Below, one piece after another: positions 34,984-44,197 of a stretch of DNA of 64,000 nucleotides. The notes under the pieces were generated by a model. The model did not search any database. It saw only the letters and a list, made by a program, of their open reading frames with translations, and had not been told where the DNA came from. The position numbers were made by a program, and so were the translations under genes. Position 1 is the stretch's first letter; each line of letters begins with the position of its first letter. Source of the stretch: Cupriavidus necator A5-1 (GTDB taxonomy: Bacteria > Pseudomonadota > Gammaproteobacteria > Burkholderiales > Burkholderiaceae); assembly GCF_000744095.1 (NCBI RefSeq), contig NZ_JQLI01000001.1, positions 3,410,001 to 3,474,000 on the forward strand, in the 5' to 3' direction.

Positions 34984-36438
34984 TCAGAGGATCTTGAACG
35001 CCCCGGGCTGCGGGCCCGGCTCGGCCTGCGCCGCGACCAGCGGCCTGGCGTCGTAGTACTGCTTGATGCCGCGGATCCAGTGATGCGCCCGCTCGTTCAG
35101 GCTGAACGCATCATCCATCGAGCGCCCACGCGTGATCAGGATGCCGAGATCTGCCCCTTCATAGCGATAGTCTCCGGGCCCCGTGATGCGCAGGAAGAAT
35201 GCCTCGCGCTCGTCTTCGATCTCGCGGCGATTGAAGTCGAAGCGGTCATAAGCCACGGTATTGTCGGCGCCGAGCCGGTAGATGCCGGATGGCGGTGCAT
35301 GCGTCACTACGTCGACGTTCTGTTCGGTGTATTTGATCACCAGTTGCGACCAGCCGTCGATGAATGTTCTCTCGGCCCACCGCTCGTTGAGCTCGCGGAC
35401 ATTGAGATCGAACGGCACACCCGAGAACTCGAGCAGGTGAAAGAGGAAAAGCGGTGCGTCCGCGTAGGCAAACGCGGCATGATTGGTCATCGGGCTTGCC
35501 CCGCAGATGCGGGGATTCAGTTCGCCCAGGTACACCTCGCCGCTGTCGACGTCGATCAGGAAGTCCAGGTCGAAGTAGCCACGATAGCCTTCTTCCAGCA
35601 GCTGGTTGCCGAACTTGAATGCCATGTCCCGGGCTTTCATCCGCACCGACTCGGAGAACGCCCCCGAAAACACTTCGTTGCCGCACCAACCGCCTTTGTA
35701 AGGGGTCAGTTCGCGCGCACCGACCACTTCCGTCAACAGAGGGCCAACCAACGTGCCCGATTGCGTCGCGCAGGCCTCCAGGGTCGCGCCGCGGCAGTTG
35801 ATGCGCTTCATGATCTTGACTTCGTCCTCGCCAAGGATTTCCTTGCTGTAGCGATCGAAATCATCCCGGTTGGCAATGAAGAAGGTCGTGTGCCCGGAAT
35901 CCCCGAATGCACTTTGCACGACCAGGTCGGTACCGAGCCGACGCTGTTCGGCAATGGCCATCAGCTCGGCATAGCTCCCGACCTTCGCCAGTGCATTGGG
36001 GACCGACGGCACTCCGGCCTTGTTGCCGATGCGAACCGTCTCCATCTTGTTGTCGCAGCGGTTGCGCAGCGATGCCGGCGGAAACCAGATATCAAGCTTG
36101 AGTTCGCGGGCGAGCGCTTCGGTCTTCTCGTCGAACATCAGGAAGGTGCCGACCGGGCGGCCGTCGCGCTGCTCGATCAGTTCGACCACGTCCTTGTGCT
36201 GAAGCAGGTAGTTGGTGATGTCTTCGATCGAACCAAATTCTTCATGCGGCACCTCGCGCGGCACGAACACGTTCGGATGCCGTCCGTCGAAGCAATCAAT
36301 GTAGTTGATGTATTTGAAGTGATTGACCCACTGGTCGATGCCCAGAAGATTGAAGTTCGTGGCGCTGATGAAATAGATCGGCCGCTCGTTCCTGTGAAAC
36401 ATCAGGCGCAGGTCTGAGATATTGCGGACTTTTTCCAT
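34984..36438 (-). CDS. ATP-grasp ligase, substrate unknown
   Basis: Protein of 484 aa with an ATP-grasp fold. About residues 130-330 carry the nucleotide site (VVQSAFGDSGHTTFF, EDEVKIMKRINCRG) and the metal motif with YFDLDFLIDVDSGEVYLGELNPR, where Asp/Glu/Asn bind Mg. ATP-grasp ligases join a carboxylate to an amine through an acyl phosphate. The ATG was chosen for GGAGG eight bases upstream; the long in-frame extension ahead lacks any domain. Located between a C-N hydrolase and a C45 acylase gene, it is the only obvious biosynthetic enzyme in a catabolic run. Confidence 0.8.
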   Translation of the reverse strand: MEKVRNISDLRLMFHRNERPIYFISATNFNLLGIDQWVNHFKYINYIDCFDGRHPNVFVPREVPHEEFGSIEDITNYLLQHKDVVELIEQRDGRPVGTFLMFDEKTEALARELKLDIWFPPASLRNRCDNKMETVRIGNKAGVPSVPNALAKVGSYAELMAIAEQRRLGTDLVVQSAFGDSGHTTFFIANRDDFDRYSKEILGEDEVKIMKRINCRGATLEACATQSGTLVGPLLTEVVGARELTPYKGGWCGNEVFSGAFSESVRMKARDMAFKFGNQLLEEGYRGYFDLDFLIDVDSGEVYLGELNPRICGASPMTNHAAFAYADAPLFLFHLLEFSGVPFDLNVRELNERWAERTFIDGWSQLVIKYTEQNVDVVTHAPPSGIYRLGADNTVAYDRFDFNRREIEDEREAFFLRITGPGDYRYEGADLGILITRGRSMDDAFSLNERAHHWIRGIKQYYDARPLVAAQAEPGPQPGAFKIL

Positions 36439-36640
36439 GACCATCCTCCCTTGACAAGCGTGAGGCGCGAATCGCGGGGCCGGCAGCCCCGGAGTCTTCC
36501 GCCTCAGGTTTTCGTGCTCTGTTGATTGATGCCCGTTGGCCAGAGCGTAATCGGCCCCAATAGCGCTTCTGACCGTTTTCCTTCTTCTGTCGCGCTCCTT
36601 GCGGGGCCAGCGCTTTCTCATCAGCATTGCGATCCCCGCC

Positions 36641-37537
36641 CTAGTCGCCGCCAGGACCTGCCAGCCCGGGCTCTGCGCGTTCAGGCTCGCCTGGCTTGCG
36701 GAGCGGACCAAGTGAATGCAGATACGCATCGGCGCCGGTGCCGCGCTGGTAGACGGGGAACTCCACACCGCGATCGCGGAAGCTTTTCAGCGGCTGCCCC
36801 AGGCCACGCAGGCCGAGCTCGCGTTCGCGGCGTACCTTGCCGAAATCGATCTCGATCGGGATGATCTCGGCCGCACCGGCCGACGCCTCATGCAGGACAT
36901 AGCCGGAAGGATCGACCACGATGGAACGGCCGACGCCGCCCTGGCCAACGCCGTTGATATCGAAGAAGTAGACCTGGTTCGTCGCCGCCGACGCGCGTGC
37001 AATCGCGAGTTCAACATCACGGTCGATCGTGTCCGTCATGGTGGGATGCAGAATGACTTCCGCGCCCATGGCCGCCAGGGTTCGGGTGGTCTCGGGAAAC
37101 CACATGTCGTAGCAGATCGATATGCCGATGCGCCCGGCTCCGGGCACATCGAACACGACGAACTCGCTGCCCGCGGCAACGCCCTGCTCATAGGGGCGAA
37201 ACGGAAACAGCTTGCGGAACCGCGCAATCACGTTGCCTGCGGGATCGATCACCGGCGACATGTTGAATATCTGGCCATCGCGCAGCTCAAACAATGAACC
37301 GGGAACCAGCCACAGGCCGTGACTGCCAGCCATCTCGCAAAGCCTCGACTCGGCCTCGCCCGGCATCGGCTCCGCCTTGAGAGGACTGGGGCCGAGCGCC
37401 GCCAGTTCGGAGAACACCACCATGTTGACCCAGGGAAACCGTTGCCGCACATGAGACAGGTAGCGACCCATCTGGCTGATGTTTTCCTCGAACGCCGACA
37501 CCTGCATCTGGATGCCGGCAATGGCAAAGCGCACCAT
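36641..37537 (-). CDS. Carbon-nitrogen hydrolase (nitrilase superfamily)
   Basis: Amidase-like hydrolase of 298 aa with the full Glu-Lys-Cys triad: Glu in VFSELAALG (about 44), Lys in RFRKLFPF (about 109) and Cys in ISICYDMWFPE (about 142). The branch cleaves amides or N-carbamoyl amines. It is preceded by a 175-bp gap with a CGCCC-TTA-GGGCG hairpin and followed by a 202-bp gap before the ATP-grasp gene, so internal promoters are possible here. Confidence 0.88.
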   Translation of the reverse strand: MVRFAIAGIQMQVSAFEENISQMGRYLSHVRQRFPWVNMVVFSELAALGPSPLKAEPMPGEAESRLCEMAGSHGLWLVPGSLFELRDGQIFNMSPVIDPAGNVIARFRKLFPFRPYEQGVAAGSEFVVFDVPGAGRIGISICYDMWFPETTRTLAAMGAEVILHPTMTDTIDRDVELAIARASAATNQVYFFDINGVGQGGVGRSIVVDPSGYVLHEASAGAAEIIPIEIDFGKVRRERELGLRGLGQPLKSFRDRGVEFPVYQRGTGADAYLHSLGPLRKPGEPERAEPGLAGPGGD

Positions 37538-37712
37538 GTTGTGCCCTCCCTGATCCGCTGCGTTAGTGCCCCGCCGCGCGAGACACGGGACGAGCGCCGC
37601 CCGCCCGCAGGGGAATTGCGGGTTGCGCTCGCTTGGTCGGAAGCTGTCAGGCCCGACGGATCGGCCGGGCCCCCGGTGGTGGTGCGCCGCCCCTAAGGGC
37701 GACGGTCAGGAC

Positions 37713-38465
37713 TTATGACCGATAGTCGATTGGACCGCCCTCGATCAGCCCCAGCGCTGCATTCCATGCCAGGTTCCGGATCTCGGCCGACTCGTCCCGC
37801 TCGAACTGCGACGCGGTGAGCTGGCGCACGGATTCCGGCGGGAAGCGCAACTGGCTGCCGCCAGCCATGGCGGCGACCTGCGCCTGGCAGGCACGCTCGA
37901 GGAAGAAGATCTCGTGGAAGGCATCCGCAGCCGTGCGGCCGCCGACGATCAGTCCGTGGTTGCGCAGGACCATGGCGTTGTGGCTGCCAAGGTCCCTGAC
38001 CAGTCTCGCCTTCTCTTCAGGATTCAGGGCGATGCCCTCGTAGTCGTGATAGCCAAGCTTGCCGTAGAACTTCAGCGCGTGCTGGCTGATCGGCAGCAGG
38101 CCATGTTCCTGCGCAGAGACCGCAATGCCCGCCGCCGTGTGCGTGTGCAGCACGAAGGCCAGGTCGTGGCGCGCCATGTGGACTGCCGAATGAATGTTGA
38201 AGCCTGCCGCATTGACACGAAAGCGCGCGGGGTCGGACGCCGCCCGCTCGTCGATGACGTTGCCTTCGTGGTCGATCCGCACCAGGTCCGAGGCACGCAT
38301 ATGCTCGAACAGCACACCATAGCGGTTGATCAGGAAGGTGGGCGTCTCGCCCGGCAGCTTCGCCGTGATGTGCGTGTCGATCAGGTCGGTCATGCGGAAG
38401 TGCGCCGCCAACCTGTACAGCGCTGCGAGGTCGCAGCGAATGGAATACTCGTCAGTCTGATTCAT
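37713..38465 (-). CDS. Class II aldolase/adducin-family protein
   Basis: Zn-dependent aldolase-type protein of 250 aa. Metal ligands are in VLHTHTAAGIAV and VLRNHGLIVGG; the conserved GVLFEHMRASDLVRID and RFRVNAAGFNIHSAVHMA precede them. Members include fuculose-phosphate aldolase-like enzymes and proteins of unknown function next to aldehyde dehydrogenases. It follows the PuuC-like gene by 16 bp. Confidence 0.87.
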   Translation of the reverse strand: MNQTDEYSIRCDLAALYRLAAHFRMTDLIDTHITAKLPGETPTFLINRYGVLFEHMRASDLVRIDHEGNVIDERAASDPARFRVNAAGFNIHSAVHMARHDLAFVLHTHTAAGIAVSAQEHGLLPISQHALKFYGKLGYHDYEGIALNPEEKARLVRDLGSHNAMVLRNHGLIVGGRTAADAFHEIFFLERACQAQVAAMAGGSQLRFPPESVRQLTASQFERDESAEIRNLAWNAALGLIEGGPIDYRS

Positions 38466-38481
38466 GGTGTCCTCCTGCCTG

Positions 38482-39981
38482 TCAGGCCAGATTGATCCAG
38501 GTGGTCTTCAAGTCCGTGTACTTGTCCAGTGCATGCAGGGACTTGTCTCGTCCGGAGCCAGACTGCTTGACGCCGCCAAACGGCACCGTCACATCGCTGT
38601 CCATGTAGCAGTTCACCCAGACCAGTCCCGCCTGCAGCTTGCGCGAAACACGGTGGGCGCGCGACAGGCTGGACGTCCAGAGGCCGGAACCCAGGCCGTA
38701 GGGCGAGTCGTTCGCCATCCGGATGGCCTCCTCTTCCGTGTCGAACCTGGTCACGGCCAGGACCGGCCCGAAGATCTCCTCGCGCACGATGGTCAGCACC
38801 TGCGTCGGGCATTCGAAAATGGTCGGCTGCATGTAGAAGCCCCCGGTGTCGGCATATGCGCGCTCGCCACCGATGCGCAGGCGCGCGCCTTCGTCTTTTC
38901 CGCTCTTCACGTAGGACATCACCCGATCGAGCTGGGCGCCATCGACGATCGCCCCCATGGCCGACGCCGGATCGAGTGGATCGCCCGGCTGCATCCGCGC
39001 GGCGTGGGCCTCCAGTTTTTCCAGGAAGGCATCATAGATGCCGGTCTGCACATAGAGCCGCGATCCTGCGATGCAAATTTCACCCTGGTTGTTGAAGATG
39101 CCGATGGCCGCCGCCTGCGCGGCGCGGTCCAGGTCGGGGCAATCGTCAAAGACAATATGGGGCGATTTGCCGCCGCATTCCAGCCATACGCGCTTGAGGT
39201 TGGATTGCCCGGAGTACTCCATGAAGCGCTTGCCGGTAGCAGTGGAGCCGGTGAACGCGATACAATCGACGTCAGGATGCCGCCCGAGCGCCTGCCCGGC
39301 ATCCGCCCCCAGCCCCGGCACGACATTGAAGACGCCAGCCGGCACCCCAGCGGCCTCGGCAAGCTCCGCCAGCCGCAGCGCGGTCAGCGAGGATTGCTCG
39401 GCGGGCTTCAGGACCACGCTGTTCCCGGCGGCCAGCGCGGGCGCCACCTTCCAGCTCGCCATCAGCAGCGGATAGTTCCAGGGCACTACCGCCGCGACCA
39501 CGCCCAGCGGTTCGCGCGTGATGGTGGCCAGCACGTCCGGCGCCGTTGGTGCGATTTCGTCATAGACCTTGTCGATGGCTTCGGCGTACCACGCGTAGGT
39601 GCGGCCGGCCTCGGGCACGTCATATTGCAGCGTATCGGCAATCGGCTTGCCCATGTCGAGCGTTTCGAGCACCGCCAGCTCTTCGCGATGGGTGTCGATC
39701 AACGCTGCCAGCCTGAGCAGCACGGCCTTTCGCTCGCTTCGTGGCATCTCGGACCAGATGCCGGCTTGGAAGGCCCGTCGCGCCGCGGCGACCGCGCGGT
39801 TCACGTCCTGCTCTGCGCAGGCCGCGATCGTGGCCAGCACCTCCCCGGTGGCAGGATTGATCGTCTTGAAGGTCTGGCCGTCGGCGGCGTCCGTCCAGGT
39901 GCCGTCGATATAGGCCTGGGCGCGGATGGAGACTGACTGCGCCCTGGCGCGCCAGTAGGCGGCATCTCGCAAGTTGTTCAT
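38482..39981 (-). CDS. puuC: Aldehyde dehydrogenase, PuuC-like
   Basis: NAD(P)-dependent aldehyde dehydrogenase (499 aa) very like E. coli PuuC, which oxidises gamma-glutamyl-gamma-aminobutyraldehyde and related amino-aldehydes. Shared segments are TYAWYAEAIDKVYDEIAPT, VWLECGGKSPHIVF with the catalytic Glu, NNQGEICIAGSRL with the catalytic Cys, and the end GSGRDKSLHALDKYTDLKT. The start is the ATG before NNLRDAAYWRARA, matching the PuuC N-terminus. With gabT and gabD nearby it supports polyamine- or GABA-type catabolism. Confidence 0.87.
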   Translation of the reverse strand: MNNLRDAAYWRARAQSVSIRAQAYIDGTWTDAADGQTFKTINPATGEVLATIAACAEQDVNRAVAAARRAFQAGIWSEMPRSERKAVLLRLAALIDTHREELAVLETLDMGKPIADTLQYDVPEAGRTYAWYAEAIDKVYDEIAPTAPDVLATITREPLGVVAAVVPWNYPLLMASWKVAPALAAGNSVVLKPAEQSSLTALRLAELAEAAGVPAGVFNVVPGLGADAGQALGRHPDVDCIAFTGSTATGKRFMEYSGQSNLKRVWLECGGKSPHIVFDDCPDLDRAAQAAAIGIFNNQGEICIAGSRLYVQTGIYDAFLEKLEAHAARMQPGDPLDPASAMGAIVDGAQLDRVMSYVKSGKDEGARLRIGGERAYADTGGFYMQPTIFECPTQVLTIVREEIFGPVLAVTRFDTEEEAIRMANDSPYGLGSGLWTSSLSRAHRVSRKLQAGLVWVNCYMDSDVTVPFGGVKQSGSGRDKSLHALDKYTDLKTTWINLA

Positions 39982-40012
39982 GGTCTGGTCCTGTTTTTCG
40001 TCTCTGCTGCGA

Positions 40013-41254
40013 TCAGGCATTGGCCTGCGCCACCATGGCGCCCAGCAGCACATTGGCACCCGCCTCCAGATGCTCGGGCCTGGCGTCCTCGATCTCGTTG
40101 TGGCTGATCCCGTCCTTGCATGGCACGAAGATCATCGCCGTGGGCGCGACACCCGCGAGATAGACCGCGTCATGCCCGGCGCCGGTTACGATGTCCTGGT
40201 GCGTATAGCCACGCGCGCCCGCTTCTTCGCGCACATGACCGATCAGTCCAGGCGCGAACGGCGTGGGCGGGAAGTACTGCACGTCTTCCACCACGACCTC
40301 CAGCGGCGTGCCGGTGGTCGTGCCATCGCGCAGCGCGGCACAGGCAGCGCGCAGCCGGGCATCCATTTCACCGAGGCGTTCCGGGTCCAGGTGGCGCAGA
40401 TCGACGGTGAACTTGACAGCCCCGGGAATGACATTGCGCGACGACGGGTGGATATTGACGACACCCACGGTGCCGCGCCCGTGCGGTGCGAAGTCGTTGG
40501 CAATCTTCACCACTTCCTGCATCAGGAAGGTCGCGCCATAGAGCGCATCCTTGCGCAAGGGCATCGGCGTGGGGCCGGCATGCGCCTCCATGCCCGTCAC
40601 CGTCACGTCATACCAGCGCAGCCCCAGCGACCCGGTCACGACGCCGATCACCTTGTCCTCGGCTTCGAGCACCGGGCCCTGCTCGATATGGGCCTCAAAG
40701 TACGCGCCTACCGGACGGCCGACCTCGGCGTCGCCCGCGTAGCCGATCGCCTTCAGCTCGTCGGCGACCCGCTTGCCGTCCGCGTCCCTGGCGTTCAGCG
40801 CGGTCTCGGCAGAAAAGATGCCGGCGAACACCCCGGAGCCCATCATCACCGGCACGAAGCGCGACCCTTCTTCGTTCGTCCAGATCGCGAGTTCGAGCGG
40901 CGCCTCGGTGGTCACGCCCCGCTCGTTGAGGGTGCGCATGACTTCCAGCCCGGCCATCACGCCATAGCAGCCATCGAACTTGCCGCCGGTAGGCTGGGTA
41001 TCGATATGGCTGCCGGTCATCACCGGCGGCAGGCTGTTGTTGCGCCCGGCGCGGCGTCCGAAGATATTGCCGACCTTGTCGACCGTCACGCTCAGCCCGG
41101 CTTCGCGCATCCATCCCACCACCAGGTCACGTCCCTGGCCGTCCAGCGCGGTGAGCGCCAGGCGGGCGTTGCCACCCTTGGGCGTGGCGCCGATCTCGGC
41201 CAGGTCCATCAACGATTGCCACAGGCGATCGCCATTGATTGACAGCGTCGTCAT
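40013..41254 (-). CDS. M20 Zn hydrolase, N-carbamoylase/allantoate amidohydrolase type
   Basis: Dinuclear-Zn hydrolase (413 aa) of the hydantoinase/carbamoylase family. Metal ligands appear in GSHIDTQPTGGKFDG, WTNEEGSRF, a GAYFEAHIEQGPVLE segment, and the C-terminal ISHNEIED. Such enzymes split N-carbamoyl-amino acids, beta-ureido acids or related amides. GGGGAAGAG precedes the ATG. It is 19 bp after the acetylpolyamine amidohydrolase-like gene. Confidence 0.9.
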   Translation of the reverse strand: MTTLSINGDRLWQSLMDLAEIGATPKGGNARLALTALDGQGRDLVVGWMREAGLSVTVDKVGNIFGRRAGRNNSLPPVMTGSHIDTQPTGGKFDGCYGVMAGLEVMRTLNERGVTTEAPLELAIWTNEEGSRFVPVMMGSGVFAGIFSAETALNARDADGKRVADELKAIGYAGDAEVGRPVGAYFEAHIEQGPVLEAEDKVIGVVTGSLGLRWYDVTVTGMEAHAGPTPMPLRKDALYGATFLMQEVVKIANDFAPHGRGTVGVVNIHPSSRNVIPGAVKFTVDLRHLDPERLGEMDARLRAACAALRDGTTTGTPLEVVVEDVQYFPPTPFAPGLIGHVREEAGARGYTHQDIVTGAGHDAVYLAGVAPTAMIFVPCKDGISHNEIEDARPEHLEAGANVLLGAMVAQANA

Positions 41255-41273
41255 TTCTCTTCCCCTTGGTCGG

Positions 41274-42359
41274 TCACAGCACAGCCTGGGCTGCGACCGG
41301 TGCAAAACCTGTAAAAAATGCATCGATGGCGTCAGCCGCGCCCTCAATCTCGTCATCCCCTTCCTGCACCACCACCGTGGGAACGCCCAGTGCGTTGATG
41401 CGCTCCCCGATGCCCCGGAAGGCATCCGGCCCGAGATGCAGCGCGCCTGACGGCGCCTTGCCACAGGCATCGAAGCCGAGCGCCAGCACGAGCGCCCCGG
41501 GGCGATAGTCGCGCAAGGCGTCCAGCGCGGTGTCCAGCACGGCCAGGTAGCCGGCGTCATCCGTCGGATGGCGCAACGGATAGTTCAGGTTGTAGCCGTA
41601 CCCGGCGCCATAGCCGCGCTCCTTCGCATAGCCGGCGTAGAACGGGAAGTTCGTGGCAGGATCTGCGTGCAGCGAGATCGTCATGACATCCGCGCGTTCA
41701 TAGAAAATCTGCTGTGTACCGTCCCCATGATGCGCGCCGACATCCAGCACCGCCACCTTGTCGAAGCTGCGCAACAGGACTTCGGCGGCAACTGCCGCGT
41801 TGTTCACATAGCAGGCGCCGCTGGCCCGGTCGCTATGCGCGTGGTGGCCTGCCGGCCGGGATAGCGCATAGGCCACGTCGTTGCGCGCCTCTTGCGCGCA
41901 GACATATTCCGCGGCTGCCACCGCACAATGCGCCGAGCGAAGAATGGCCTGCCAGCTATGCGCACCGATCGGGCTGCTCTGGTCGCCGAGATAGTAGCCA
42001 GCCTGCGCGACGATGGCGTCCGAGGGACATTCGCCGCGGTCTGCGCCCCCGCACTGGCTGGCGTAGTAGGGCGACAGGCTGGGCAGAACGACGTCCCGCC
42101 GGCCCGATCCCGCGCCGGCCTGCGCCGCCCACCGCTCAAATGCGCTTTCCAGAAAGGCCAGATAGGCCGCACTGTGGACGGCGCGAAGCGGCGCCACGCC
42201 ATATTCGGGGGGCGCCACGGGCAGGATGCCGCGCTCGCTCAGCGCCTGGCGCAATGCCAGCGCGCGCGCCGGCAAGGCCTGGCCTTCACTGCCCTCGCCG
42301 GCTTGCGCGAGCTGCTGCGGGTGGTGCAGCATCTGCTCGTCGGAAAAAAAGGCTCGCAT
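41274..42359 (-). CDS. Acetylpolyamine amidohydrolase (HDAC-like) with altered active site
   Basis: Member of the arginase/deacetylase fold, acetylpolyamine amidohydrolase branch (361 aa). His-His in RPAGHHAHSD and the later GFD (Asp297) are kept. Two key positions differ: the Zn-binding Asp of the DxDxHHG motif is Gly208 in LDVGAHHGDGT, and the catalytic Tyr of EGGY is Asp336 in QEGDDEIEG. By eye alignment it may bind metal weakly or act on another bond. If active it would free amines from N-acetylpolyamines, feeding the PuuC-GabT-GabD route. Confidence 0.82.
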   Translation of the reverse strand: MRAFFSDEQMLHHPQQLAQAGEGSEGQALPARALALRQALSERGILPVAPPEYGVAPLRAVHSAAYLAFLESAFERWAAQAGAGSGRRDVVLPSLSPYYASQCGGADRGECPSDAIVAQAGYYLGDQSSPIGAHSWQAILRSAHCAVAAAEYVCAQEARNDVAYALSRPAGHHAHSDRASGACYVNNAAVAAEVLLRSFDKVAVLDVGAHHGDGTQQIFYERADVMTISLHADPATNFPFYAGYAKERGYGAGYGYNLNYPLRHPTDDAGYLAVLDTALDALRDYRPGALVLALGFDACGKAPSGALHLGPDAFRGIGERINALGVPTVVVQEGDDEIEGAADAIDAFFTGFAPVAAQAVL

Positions 42360-42415
42360 GCTGATTGGCTCCGTGGTTGCGCCAGCGGCGGCACGCGAGC
42401 GTGCCGCCGTAACCC

Positions 42416-44143
42416 TTACCTGTCGGCGGACTGACGGGCAAATGCCTCCGCGCGGATCTGCGACAGCGTCATACCCGGCGCAATGCCGTCCGCATCGTAG
42501 CGAAGCTCGAGCAACGCGGGCAATTTCCTGCTGTTGGCGAACGCCAGCGCGCGGGCAAACGCCGGGCCGAACTCCGCGTCGCTGGAAACGACCTCGCCAT
42601 AGCCACGATACGCGCGAACCAGCTCGCTGAACTCCGGATTTTCGAAACCCAGCGCCACCGTGCGGCCTGGGAACTCGCGTTCCTGGTGGGCACGAATGGT
42701 GCCCCAGATGCCGTTGTTGAACACCAGCACGACGATGCCCGCGCGATACTGCATCGCCACGCCGAGTTCCTGCAGATTCATCTGGAAGCAGCCATCGCCG
42801 GCGTAGCAGATGACCGTGCGGTCGGGATTCTCGAGCTTGGCGGAGATGGCGGCGGGCAGCCCGTAGCCCATCGAGCCGACGGTCGGTGCAAGGCTCGTGC
42901 CGACACCCTTGAAGCGGTAGTACGCATGGGGATAGAGCGCGTAGTTGCCCGCCCCGACAGTAATGCAGCTGTCTTCCGGCACGTTGTCGCGCACGTGGCA
43001 GGCAGCCCGGTTCAGGTTCAGCGCACCGGGGGCGTCTTTCGGGTCCTGCTCGGCGCGGTAGGCGGCATTGGCTTCACGAAAGGCCTGGCGGCCGGCACGG
43101 CTGGCCGCCGGCGTGAGCGCACTGACGGCCGCGGCAAATGACACGACGTCGGCAACGATCGGGACCGTGGGGTGAAACACCCGTCCGAGCTCGTTGGCAT
43201 CCGGGTAGACATGCACCAGCCGCTGCCTGGGCACGGGGCTCTCGATCACGGTATAGCCCTCGCTGGTGGCCTCGCCCATGCGCGTGCCAACGGCGATCAG
43301 CAGATCGCTTTCCTGGATGCGCCGGCGCAGCGACTCGCTCATGCCCCAGCCGACATGCCCGGCGAAGTTCGGATGATGGTTGTCGAAGCATTCCAACCGG
43401 CGCCACGCCACCCCTACCGGGAGCGCATAGCGCTCGGCAAAGACCTCCATCTGCCGGGCGGCGGCCGGGGTCCATCCCGAGCCGCCCAGCAGCAGGAACG
43501 GACGTTCGGCGTCTTCGAGCAAGGCCGCCAGGCTGTCCATCGCGGCCGGCGTGGGGGCGCTGTGCGCGCGCTGGTAGCGCGGCACGTCGGCAACGGTCGC
43601 CTTGCCCCACAGCGTGTCTTCCGGCAGCGCCAGCACCACGGGGCCCGGGCGGCCGCTGGTCGCCACCGCGAAAGCGCGAGCGATGAATTCGGGGATGCGA
43701 TCGGTGCGATCGATCTGCGCCACCCACTTGGTCATCTCGCCGAACATGCGGCGATAGTCGATTTCCTGGAACGCCTCGCGCTCATAGAAGTCGTTTCCCA
43801 CCTGCCCGACGAAGAGAATCATCGGCGTGGAATCCTGGTACGCGGTATGCACCGCGATGCTGGCGTTGGTGGCGCCGGGGCCGCGCGTCACAAAGCAGAT
43901 GCCGGGCTCGCCGGTCAGTTTGCCGTGCGCTTCGGCCATGTAGCCCGCTCCGCTCTCCTGCCGGCAGACGATGGGCTGGATGCGGCCCTGATGGTCATAA
44001 AGGGCGTCGATGCAGGGCAGGTAGCTCTCGCCCGGCACCAGGAAGACACGCTTGACGCCCTGGATCAGCAGCTGGTCGATCAGGATCTGGCCGCCGTTGC
44101 GCTCCCTGAGCGCCGGCTGCACTGGTGAAGATTGGTCGTTCAT
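42416..44143 (-). CDS. Thiamine-diphosphate-dependent decarboxylase/synthase family enzyme
   Basis: TPP enzyme of 575 aa with the acetolactate-synthase layout: activating Glu in CRQESGAGYMAEAHG, RGPGATNASIAVHTAY, a central nucleotide-binding-like domain, and the cofactor motif from AGDGCFQMNLQE to FNNGIWGTIRAHQ. The reaction cannot be told from sequence; a keto acid from transamination is a plausible substrate. It lies between the HDAC-like gene and gabD in the same run. Confidence 0.85.
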   Translation of the reverse strand: MNDQSSPVQPALRERNGGQILIDQLLIQGVKRVFLVPGESYLPCIDALYDHQGRIQPIVCRQESGAGYMAEAHGKLTGEPGICFVTRGPGATNASIAVHTAYQDSTPMILFVGQVGNDFYEREAFQEIDYRRMFGEMTKWVAQIDRTDRIPEFIARAFAVATSGRPGPVVLALPEDTLWGKATVADVPRYQRAHSAPTPAAMDSLAALLEDAERPFLLLGGSGWTPAAARQMEVFAERYALPVGVAWRRLECFDNHHPNFAGHVGWGMSESLRRRIQESDLLIAVGTRMGEATSEGYTVIESPVPRQRLVHVYPDANELGRVFHPTVPIVADVVSFAAAVSALTPAASRAGRQAFREANAAYRAEQDPKDAPGALNLNRAACHVRDNVPEDSCITVGAGNYALYPHAYYRFKGVGTSLAPTVGSMGYGLPAAISAKLENPDRTVICYAGDGCFQMNLQELGVAMQYRAGIVVLVFNNGIWGTIRAHQEREFPGRTVALGFENPEFSELVRAYRGYGEVVSSDAEFGPAFARALAFANSRKLPALLELRYDADGIAPGMTLSQIRAEAFARQSADR

Positions 44144-44197
44144 TTTGTTGATTCCTCTGCCGGACCGCCAGCGCGACGGCCCGCCGTTCTCCGCTTC

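Noticed and set aside
34930..36417. 495-codon frame antisense to the ATP-grasp gene
   Set aside because: Arg/His/Val-rich shadow frame of a GC-rich gene; the minus strand has a clear domain and ribosome site.
38464..39936. 490-codon frame antisense to the PuuC-like gene
   Set aside because: Shadow frame; no recognisable protein, while the opposite strand is a near-complete match to a known family.
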